A DNA stretch of 64,000 nt from JALHOP01 sp964484195 (lineage in GTDB: Bacteria > Myxococcota > XYA12-FULL-58-9 > JALHOP01). The stretch covers positions 139,350 to 203,349 of the forward strand of contig CAZAER010000008.1 of the NCBI GenBank assembly GCA_964484195.1. The letters are read 5' to 3'. Below, piece by piece: positions 57,801-64,000 of this stretch. The notes beneath the pieces were generated by a model, which worked only from the letters and a program-made list of their open reading frames with translations, searched no databases and was not told the origin of the DNA. Within the stretch, counting starts at the first letter, position 1, and each line of letters starts with the position of its first letter. The position numbers and the translations under genes are program-made.

Positions 57801-60800
57801 GGACGGCAAGAGCACGAGCCTCACCGCGCCCAACGGTCATGCCCAAGAGCTGGTCATCCGCGATGCCTTGACCCGCGCTGGCGTCAACCCCGGCGACGTT
57901 GCTTACATGGAAGCTCACGGCACCGGCACGGTGCTCGGCGACCCGCTCGAGATCAACGCCTTGCGTGCGACCGTCGGCGTCGACTCCAACGTACCGTTGC
58001 GCGTGAGCACGGTGAAGACGAACCTCGGGCACCTCGAAGCCGCCGCTGGCATCGCCGGCATCATCAAGGCGGTCATGTCGCTGGTGCACGACGAGATCCC
58101 GCCGCACTTGCATCTTCGCGAGCTCAACAAGCTCGTCGAGCTCCGCGGTTCGCGCATGCGGGTTCCCGCGGAAGTGCAGCCATGGTCGGCGCACGGCGGC
58201 TCGCGCATTGCTTCGGTGAGCGGCTTCAGCTTCACGGGTAGCAACGCGCACATCATTCTCCAGGAAGCGCCGCCAGTCGTCCCGGTCACCCCGGCGCATA
58301 CGCGGCCGGTGCACCTCTTGGCGCTTTCGGCGCGCACCGAGCGCGCCCTGCGCGTGATGGTCGAGCGCTTCTTGCTCCACACTCTCGAGAACCCGTCCGT
58401 GTCGCTCGCCGACCTGTGCGCGGGAGCGAACGCCGTCGATTCGGGGTTCCGCTATCGCGTAGCGATCACCGCGGAGAATCACGAGCAGCTGCTGGCGCGT
58501 CTACGAGCGTTCCTCGCCGACGAGCCGATTGCCGGCTGCGTCACCGGTAACGTTTCGGCCGAGGCCGCGCAGCAGTTGCCGGCGTTCGTTTTCGTCGGCG
58601 AGGGCGTGCCTGCCGGCGTGGGTCGCGAGCTCTATCAGAGCCAGCGCACGTTCCGTCGCGCCTTCGACCGCTGCGCCGAGCTGGTGAAGGAGCATCTAGC
58701 GAAACCGCTCGGCGAGGTGCTCTACGGCGACCAGCACGCCGCGCTCTCCGAGCCCGGCTATGCGGAAGCCGCGACCTTCGCCTTCGAGTGGGCCCTCGCC
58801 GAGATGTGGCGCTCGTGGGGTGTGCAGCCCGGTATGGTGCAAGGGCAAAACGTCGGCGAGCAGGTCGCTGCTTGTGCAGCGGGCGCCCTCGCGGTCGACG
58901 ACGTGTTGCCGATGCTCGCGCGTCCCGGCGCGGCCGAGGGCATCAAGCGCCTGACGGCGAAGCCACCGCGAATCACCATTGGCAAGGGAGCCCCGACGGG
59001 CGCGGCTGTCGAGATCGGGCGGCGCGACCATGGTGCTTGGCGAGAAGCTCTCGCGGGCCTCGCGGATCTCTACGTGCGTGGCGCCGACGTCGCATGGACC
59101 GAGGTCGACGCCGATTACGTATCGCGCCGGGTTCCGCCTCCGGCCTACCCATTCGAGCGCGACAGCTACTGGTTCAACCGCGCGACGGGTGGGGCGGGCG
59201 ACGCTGCACCCGCCAAGCCCGATGTCGTGGAAGCCGTCCGCTGGCTCGGACGGCGCACCGACTTGGCGACCGGCGATATCGTTTACGAGACCGAGGTCAG
59301 CGGCGCGGGATTCCCGTGGCTCGAGGATCACCGCCTCTACGGGCCCATCGTCGTACCGGGGGCCTCGCACGTCGCCCGCGTGCTCATGGCGGCCGAGCAG
59401 ATCTGGAAAGGCAGCGACGGCACGACTCTCACCAACCTCGGCTTCCGCGAAGCTGTCGTGCTCGACGAAGGTGAGCGTCGCATCGTGCAGTTGGTGCTCC
59501 GGCGCAAGCCTGATGGCGCCGATGGGGCTCTGGGCTTCGAGGTCTTGAGTCGCCCGCAGACCGGCACGACCTGGACCCTGCACGCCTCCGGCGACGTCGC
59601 ACCGATCGCGCCGGGCCAAGCGAAGAACAAGGTCGATTTGCTCGCTACGGTCCGTGCGCGCTGTCCGAGCCTTTTCCCGGCCAAAGAGGTCTACGCCAAC
59701 TTCATGCGCGCCGGTCTCGACCTCGGTCCCACCTTCCAAGTGATCCAAGGGCTATGGGTCGGCAGCAACGAAGCGATCACCAAGCTGCGCGTCCCCGACG
59801 CCGCGGCTCGCGAGGCGCGTGACTACCCGATTCATCCCGGCCTCATGGACGCTTACGTCCAGTCTTGCGCCAACTACAAGGGGCCGATCTTCAAAGAGCT
59901 GCCCATCCCGTTCTCGTTCGAGCGCATGAACTTCCACCGCCGAGTGCCGCGCGACACCTTTTGCCATGTGGCGCAGCGCAAAGACGTGGCCGCCACCAAA
60001 GATCTGCGCTCCTACGACGAGAACGGCGACTTGGTCTTCGAGGTGTTGGGTTACACCGACCTGCCCGCGCCGCGTCATCTCTTCCAAGCGCGCACGCAGG
60101 CGCAGTCCGCTTCTGCGGATATCTACTATCGCTTCGAGTGGCGCGACGCACCGCGGGCCGCGCAGCCGGCGCCCGCCGCGACGAATCGCAGCTGGATCTT
60201 CCTCGCCGATCGCGGGGGTGTCGCCGCCGCCGCCATGCAACGCCTGCGCAACCGCGGCGATCGGGTGGTGTCGCTATCGTGGACATCGCCGGCCGATCCG
60301 GTGCCCGGTGCCGGCGCCGTCAATCCCATGGATGCCGCCGGCATGCAGCAGGCGCTCGCCATGCTCTCGAGCGACGCCGCACCCACCGACATCGTGCACA
60401 CCTGGAGCCTCGATCTGCCGAACGGCGAGCAGGGTAGCACCTCGTCGATGGAGAGCCAGGGCCTCGCGGTCGCGAGCCTTCTGCACCTCGTTCAGGCGAT
60501 CAACAAGGCGGGCTTCTCACGGCCGCCGCGTCTCAATGTCGTCACCCGAAACGCGCAGGTCACCTCGCCCGCGGATCGCGATGCTTGCCTTGCGGCCGCG
60601 CCGGTATGGGGCCTCAATCGCGTCATCGGCCTCGAGAGCCCTGACCTGCGGGTACGAGCCATCGACGTCGATGACGGCGCCGACGACGGCCGCGCCGAGC
60701 GCTTGGTCGCGGAGCTCTTGGACGACGGTCGCGAAGATCAAATCGCCTTGCGTGGTACGAAGCGCAGCGTCTTGCGCGTGGTCAGGGGACCGGGTGGAGC

Positions 60801-62073
60801 TCTTCCGCGCGCGCCGCTCGCGCTCGCCAGTGACGGCTCGTACCTGATCGCGGGTGGTCTCGGTGGGCTCGGGCGCGAAATCGCGACCTGGATGCTCGCA
60901 GCCGGCGCTGGGCACGTGCTGCTCTTGTCGCGTAGCGATGACAAAGATGGGTTTGCGCGTCGGGTCGATCCGGCTGGCCGGCGTCTCAGCTTCGCGCGCG
61001 CCGACGTCACCGACTTCGAGAGCGTGAAGCGCGCCGTCGCTCTGTGCGGCACCAAGCTTCCGCCATTGCGCGGCGTCATCAACTGCGCCGCCGTCCTCGA
61101 TGACGGCATCTTGGGCGATCTGACGTGGCCGCGCTTCGAGCGTGTCTTGGCCTCGAAGGTGCTCGGCAGCCTCAACCTGCATCGCGCGACGACCGACCGG
61201 CAGCTCGACTTCTTCGTCATGTTCTCGTCGATCGCCGGCATGCTCGGCACGCCGGGGCAGGGCAACTACTCGGCGGCGAACGTCTGGCTCGATACCTTCG
61301 CTGCCTATCGCGCGAATCGCGGTCTCCCGGCTCTCAGTATCGGCTGGGGCGCCTGGGCCGAAGTCGGCGCCACGATCGAGAACGAGCGCCGTATGTCGAA
61401 CAGCACAGGTCGCGGTGTCCGCCCGCTCGGTCTGCAAGAGGGCCTCGCGGTGTTGGGCTCGCTGATCAGCGCGGCAAAGGCTCCCGACCGCGTATCGCAC
61501 GTCGGCGTCTTCCCGCTCGACTGGAGCGTGTTCGTCAAACGCCTCGGCGCGACTCCGCCGACACTTTCGGAGGTGGCACCCGGTGCCGCGCCAGCGCCGA
61601 AGGCGGTCGCGGCGGTCGCCAAAGAAACGCCTACCGACGTGTCGGTCGTGCAACGCATCAAGCAGGCGCCAACCCGTGATCGCGCGGAGGTCCTTTCCGG
61701 CTTCGTGTTGGGAGAGGTGCGCTCCATCCTCATGCTGAGCGAGCAGGAGTACATCGATCCGAGCGCGCCGCTCATCGAGCTCGGCCTCGACTCGCTCGCC
61801 GCCGTCGAGCTCCGCAACCGTCTCGGTCGTGCCTTGGGCACGACGCTGCCGGTCGCGCTGCTCTTCCAGTTCCCAACGCTCGAGGCAATCAGCGAGCATT
61901 TGCTCGGCTTGCCGGTCTTGGCGCCCGACGCGGCAAGCGAAGGCAGCAAAGCCGAGGCCGTGCCCGAGCAGGGTCAAGACAAGCTCGCGACCATCTACAA
62001 GCTCATCGGAGACCTCTCGACCGACGACCTCCAGAAGTTCGCCGAAGAGGTCCGACTCATGCTCGTCGGATAA
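54814..62073 (+). CDS. Type I polyketide synthase: FAAL*-ACP-KS-AT*-DH-KR-ACP, 2419 aa
   Basis: The start is TTG at 54814, 11 bases after the previous stop. Domains: (1) ~1-600, FAAL-type adenylation domain, degenerate: the A3 loop reads LQYSLRSVESKPTCLAVTH and the A10 Lys region reads LPIALDGRAYRAF. (2) ACP, Ser 642 in LGLSSVLA. (3) KS ~728-1150, intact: Cys 900 in DTACSSS, His 1035, His 1073. (4) AT ~1255-1450, shortened, with GQNVGE for GHSxGE (Asn 1346 for Ser). (5) DH, His 1506 in HRLYGPIVVP and Asp 1679 in LMDAYVQ. (6) KR, GGLGGLG near 2013, Ser 2139, Tyr 2152. (7) ACP, Ser 2327 in GLDSL. A helical tail could dock to the next protein. Needs loading and extender units from elsewhere; product after one cycle would be alpha,beta-unsaturated. 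Confidence 0.93.
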   Translation: MSEGQAGKRGFGTLVEALQSRAASTPETVAYTWVLDAEGDREAVEARLTYRELDRTARRVAGALQSVVERGARVLVICPPGLGGVSAIFGCWYADTVAVPIPCPEPIRPTRLASAVRAISGHCKPRAIVCTEAVRTALLGRAEELGDVTSLSWVVLDSQTADDKHELRAKDLTEQSLAYLQYSLRSVESKPTCLAVTHGALVDRCAAASSSLGCNAETVSVTWELHRQDVGPAWGIALPMYAGYRSVLLSPAQVMKQPARWLRAISQFKATFSAAHVDAYEWAAATITDEQKAGLSLASWSVAAVLGSPVTKGALQRFESVFSRCGLGRAALRPVYEDEFGVFVCAGTGSSVPAARDALLDSPFNGLRCAGPQKRDPDTDIVTVPQTVEGVRLAVVDPATSTECPPNRLGEIWLSAPYAQSWNDGQVVSPTQRLGNHTFLRTGDVGFVSEGGVAICGRAEDLVVVGDTFHFPDAIERSMRKLSPVLRAGRGVVLSVESAGASRVAVLFELERRFIDASADNGASRALSNDELIARMREAVKAQFDIEPHAIVLLKVGSLPIALDGRAYRAFSKNAFLGGSLEALAEWRAPLVRLPTGKDASVEVIAELFQPHVRRIVATLLRTGSPEELDPKRPFGDLGLSSVLAIQVGVEVAQLVGTDLSRLIELSPTFVYSYPSVEALAGHLAEQVFAPSRRQGDSGAPRPAPAPQPRIEVESRPPPSATFAGPEPLAIVGLGARFGGGMESAEALWLHLRHGDDLVRATPSDRWDVDGYYDPQIGRPGKICSRFGGFLDEVDKFDAGFFAISPREALSLDPQHRMVLETAWDAIVNAGIAPRRLAGTRTGVFLGIQYSEYGQLQVRQNDTSSLDKYYATGNHLNAAAGRLSYFLGFRGPCVAIDTACSSSLTAVHLAAQSLRSRESDVALAGGVNMILSPDLSAVLSMAGLLSPDGRCKTFDAAADGYVRAEGCGVAVLKRLSDAIADRDRILALVRGSMINQDGKSTSLTAPNGHAQELVIRDALTRAGVNPGDVAYMEAHGTGTVLGDPLEINALRATVGVDSNVPLRVSTVKTNLGHLEAAAGIAGIIKAVMSLVHDEIPPHLHLRELNKLVELRGSRMRVPAEVQPWSAHGGSRIASVSGFSFTGSNAHIILQEAPPVVPVTPAHTRPVHLLALSARTERALRVMVERFLLHTLENPSVSLADLCAGANAVDSGFRYRVAITAENHEQLLARLRAFLADEPIAGCVTGNVSAEAAQQLPAFVFVGEGVPAGVGRELYQSQRTFRRAFDRCAELVKEHLAKPLGEVLYGDQHAALSEPGYAEAATFAFEWALAEMWRSWGVQPGMVQGQNVGEQVAACAAGALAVDDVLPMLARPGAAEGIKRLTAKPPRITIGKGAPTGAAVEIGRRDHGAWREALAGLADLYVRGADVAWTEVDADYVSRRVPPPAYPFERDSYWFNRATGGAGDAAPAKPDVVEAVRWLGRRTDLATGDIVYETEVSGAGFPWLEDHRLYGPIVVPGASHVARVLMAAEQIWKGSDGTTLTNLGFREAVVLDEGERRIVQLVLRRKPDGADGALGFEVLSRPQTGTTWTLHASGDVAPIAPGQAKNKVDLLATVRARCPSLFPAKEVYANFMRAGLDLGPTFQVIQGLWVGSNEAITKLRVPDAAAREARDYPIHPGLMDAYVQSCANYKGPIFKELPIPFSFERMNFHRRVPRDTFCHVAQRKDVAATKDLRSYDENGDLVFEVLGYTDLPAPRHLFQARTQAQSASADIYYRFEWRDAPRAAQPAPAATNRSWIFLADRGGVAAAAMQRLRNRGDRVVSLSWTSPADPVPGAGAVNPMDAAGMQQALAMLSSDAAPTDIVHTWSLDLPNGEQGSTSSMESQGLAVASLLHLVQAINKAGFSRPPRLNVVTRNAQVTSPADRDACLAAAPVWGLNRVIGLESPDLRVRAIDVDDGADDGRAERLVAELLDDGREDQIALRGTKRSVLRVVRGPGGALPRAPLALASDGSYLIAGGLGGLGREIATWMLAAGAGHVLLLSRSDDKDGFARRVDPAGRRLSFARADVTDFESVKRAVALCGTKLPPLRGVINCAAVLDDGILGDLTWPRFERVLASKVLGSLNLHRATTDRQLDFFVMFSSIAGMLGTPGQGNYSAANVWLDTFAAYRANRGLPALSIGWGAWAEVGATIENERRMSNSTGRGVRPLGLQEGLAVLGSLISAAKAPDRVSHVGVFPLDWSVFVKRLGATPPTLSEVAPGAAPAPKAVAAVAKETPTDVSVVQRIKQAPTRDRAEVLSGFVLGEVRSILMLSEQEYIDPSAPLIELGLDSLAAVELRNRLGRALGTTLPVALLFQFPTLEAISEHLLGLPVLAPDAASEGSKAEAVPEQGQDKLATIYKLIGDLSTDDLQKFAEEVRLMLVG

Positions 62074-62079
62074 GGAAAC

Positions 62080-64000
62080 ATGGCATCAGATCCAAGCAGC
62101 GGGAAGCTAAGTCTCGCCCAGGTTCTTCGCGAGCGGACAGAGAATCATGTCGCCGTCATCGGGATGAGCTGCCGCCTGCCGGGCGCAAATTCGCCCGAGG
62201 AATACTGGCAGTTGCTGACGCGCGGCATCGACACCACGCGCGTCGTCGAGCCGAGCCGTTGGTCCGCTGACGCGTACTACGATCCCGAGCCCGCGGTTGC
62301 CGGCAAGACGAGCACCAAGTGGGCTGGGTTCATCGACGACTACGACAAGTTCGATGCACCGATGTTTCGGGTCAAGCCACCCGATGCCATCGACATGGAC
62401 CCGCAAGCGCGCATCGTCCTCGAGGTGGTCTGGGAAGCGCTCGAGCGCTCGCGCCGCGACCCGCGCAGCCTGCGCGGCACCAACGCCGGTGTCTTCCTCG
62501 GCATGATGACCAACGACTACGCGGCCTTGCGTAGTCCGTTCACCAGCTACAACGTCGCCGCCGGGCGCGTGTCGTATTTCCTCGACGTTCACGGCCCCTG
62601 CGAGACCGTGGACACTTATTGTTCGTCGTCGATCGTGTCGGTGCATCGAGCCTGTCAGGCCTTGCGCAGCGGCGAGTGCGAGATCGCTATCGCGGGCGGT
62701 GTCAGCCTGTTGCTCTTGCCGAGCGGCTTCGTCGAGATGTCGCAGATCCAAGCGTTGTCGCGCACGCCGGGTGGCTGCAAGACCTTCGATGCACACGCCG
62801 ACGGCTATGTCCGCGGCGAGGGCTGCGGCATCGTGGTGCTGCGCCGCGTGCAAGATGCGCAGCGCGACGGCGACCCAATCCTCGCGACCATCCGCGGCTC
62901 GGCCATCAATCACGACGGCTTGAGTCAAGGCTTCACCGCGCCGAACGGTGTCGCCCAGCGCAACCTCCTGCGCAAAGCTTGGTCCGTTGCCGGCATCGAC
63001 CCCGCGAACCTCGGCTATGTCGAAGCGCATGGCACCGGCACGGCGCTCGGTGATCCGCACGAGCTCGAGGCGCTGTCCGAAGCCTTGAGCCAGGCCAAGT
63101 CCGGTGGCCGCCGCGTTCCGGTTGCGTCCGTCAAAGCGAACATCGGCCACCTCGAGGGAGCGGCCGGTGTCATCGGCATGATCAAGATCATCCTGGCGAT
63201 CCAGAACGGAGAGATCCCGCCGCACGTCAACATGCGTGAGTTCAATCCCCACATCCACGTCCAAGACATGCCGCTGACGGTCTCCACCGAGCGCCGCCCG
63301 TGGCCACGCGGGGCGCAGCGTGTCGCCGCCGTGAGCTCGTTCGGCTTGGGCGGGACGATCGCCCATTTGGTGGTCGAAGGAGCTCCGGCACGGCAAGAAG
63401 CAGCGGTCGCCACCGCTTCGCCGCGGCCGAGCGTCGTGACCCTGTCGGCGAACAGCTTGGTGGCCCTGCGCAATCTCGCCGGCCGACTCGCGACTGCCTG
63501 TGCCGAGAGCCCCGAGCAACGTGTGGCAGACATCGCGCGGAGCACGCGCCGCCACCGCGCCCAGTTGCCCCATCGCGTCGCGCTCCCCGCTACGACGCTC
63601 GACGAGCTGCGGCAGGCCGCAACGACTTTTGCGGCGTCGATGGTGCCGACGGCACCTGTCGGCATCGTGCAAGACGGTCAGGCCCGCCCCAAGGTGGCTT
63701 TTCTCTTCACCGGACAAGGGTCGCAATACCCGGCGATGGCCCGGCAGCTTTACGAAGAGCAGCCCGTGTTCGCCGCCGCCATGAAGCGCTGCGGCGAGTT
63801 CTTGAAGTCGCGCTTCGACCTACCGCTGCTCGACCTGCTCTACGGCAAGGACGCCGCGACCGGCGGTAGTGCGCTCGAGCAGACAGGGCTCGCTCAGCCG
63901 GCAATTTTTGCCATCGAGTGGTCCTTGGTCGAGCTCTGGCGGTCCTTGGGCGTCGAGCCCGACATCGTCATGGGCCACAGCGTCGGTGAGATCGCGGCTG
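62080..64000 (+). CDS. Type I polyketide synthase, 5' part (KS-AT...), continues past the window
   Basis: ATG at 62080, 6 bases after the previous stop, with AAGGAAA upstream. The N-terminus is short (~25 residues before KS), as for a downstream protein receiving from a docking tail. KS ~25-440: catalytic Cys 181 lies in DTYCSSS (Tyr for the usual Ala), His 317 in VEAHGTGTALGDP, His 357 in KANIGHLEGAAG. The loop between GVFLG and the Cys is 13 residues shorter than in the first synthase. AT begins FLFTGQGSQYPAM (~545) and is intact at GHSVGE with Ser 634, then the window ends at residue ~640. This AT may serve both proteins. Confidence 0.93.
   Translation, partial: MASDPSSGKLSLAQVLRERTENHVAVIGMSCRLPGANSPEEYWQLLTRGIDTTRVVEPSRWSADAYYDPEPAVAGKTSTKWAGFIDDYDKFDAPMFRVKPPDAIDMDPQARIVLEVVWEALERSRRDPRSLRGTNAGVFLGMMTNDYAALRSPFTSYNVAAGRVSYFLDVHGPCETVDTYCSSSIVSVHRACQALRSGECEIAIAGGVSLLLLPSGFVEMSQIQALSRTPGGCKTFDAHADGYVRGEGCGIVVLRRVQDAQRDGDPILATIRGSAINHDGLSQGFTAPNGVAQRNLLRKAWSVAGIDPANLGYVEAHGTGTALGDPHELEALSEALSQAKSGGRRVPVASVKANIGHLEGAAGVIGMIKIILAIQNGEIPPHVNMREFNPHIHVQDMPLTVSTERRPWPRGAQRVAAVSSFGLGGTIAHLVVEGAPARQEAAVATASPRPSVVTLSANSLVALRNLAGRLATACAESPEQRVADIARSTRRHRAQLPHRVALPATTLDELRQAATTFAASMVPTAPVGIVQDGQARPKVAFLFTGQGSQYPAMARQLYEEQPVFAAAMKRCGEFLKSRFDLPLLDLLYGKDAATGGSALEQTGLAQPAIFAIEWSLVELWRSLGVEPDIVMGHSVGEIAA

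Noticed and set aside
14034..62137. Recurring octamer AGCGGACA / TGTCCGCT (about nine copies by hand count)
   Set aside because: Some excess over the rough expectation of two to three, but the 7-mer AGCGGAC occurs about as often as base composition predicts, and sites are both genic and intergenic without constant flanks. Hand counting is too weak for a claim.
1..64000. CRISPR arrays, insertion sequences, prophage, rRNA operons
   Set aside because: No regularly spaced direct repeats with unique spacers, no transposase or integrase frames, no phage structural genes and no rRNA-like sequence were seen in the window.

Overview
This is a high-GC, gene-dense chromosomal window of Deltaproteobacteria/Myxococcota character. 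The signs are translationally coupled operons using many GTG and TTG starts, a Ser/Thr kinase and histidine-kinase signalling island, a KaiC-like ATPase paired with a hybrid kinase, a large lipoprotein with Cys-rich DUF4215-like repeats and NHL-type repeats, type I polyketide synthases, and the order prs-rplY-pth-rpsF-rpsR-rplI. Species cannot be named from the sequence. I see no insertion sequence, prophage, CRISPR array or rRNA.

Layout. 1-4.5 kb (+): a coupled operon of unknown function that starts inside a CbxX/CfxQ-type AAA+ protein with a degenerate second ATPase domain. It includes a 58-codon GTG-start gene. 4.5-9.6 kb (-): a G/Y/P-rich protein, then the cell-division operon ftsE-ftsX-envC-like-ctpA-SnoaL. 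9.6-11.4 kb (-): a small protein with a needle/filament-like C-terminus and a Cys/Tyr-rich lipoprotein. 11.6-15.4 kb (+): KaiC-like ATPase, hybrid histidine kinase and an exported HAD protein. 15.4-18.3 kb (-): flavin oxidoreductase, GT2 glycosyltransferase and polysaccharide deacetylase in one coupled operon. 18.6-25 kb: ribosome hibernation factor, LON-domain protein, a 7-bp tandem repeat, a three-gene operon with features of type III secretion filament and chaperone proteins, and a small lipoprotein with a clear terminator. 25.1-32.8 kb (-): an eight-gene MoxR/DUF58/DUF4350/DUF4129/SpoIIM/RDD operon. 32.9-36.6 kb (+): the giant NHL lipoprotein. 37-41 kb (+): tRNA-Gln, prs and ribosomal protein genes. 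41.1-47.7 kb (+): a signalling island built from STAS-like/zinc-ribbon, GHKL and pseudo-receiver parts. 47.7-48.6 kb (-): an EamA transporter. 48.8-64 kb (+): a biosynthetic cluster cut by the window end.

The two most interesting regions are the last two islands. The signalling island (41125-47661) combines a Ser/Thr kinase carrying two STAS/zinc-ribbon units, two paralogous pseudo-receiver-GHKL proteins, a PAS histidine kinase, a response regulator and a free STAS/zinc-ribbon protein. It looks like a partner-switching circuit made from unusual parts. The biosynthetic cluster joins an SDR-carrier protein fusion, an intact acyl-adenylating enzyme, LuxE-like and LuxC-like proteins, an LnmK-like double-hotdog protein and a polyketide synthase line. 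In that line the first protein has a wrecked adenylation domain and an acyltransferase whose catalytic Ser is Asn, while the second protein has a ketosynthase with Tyr before its catalytic Cys and a shortened loop. This suggests that in-cis functions were lost and are supplied in trans, possibly with reductive aldehyde chemistry.
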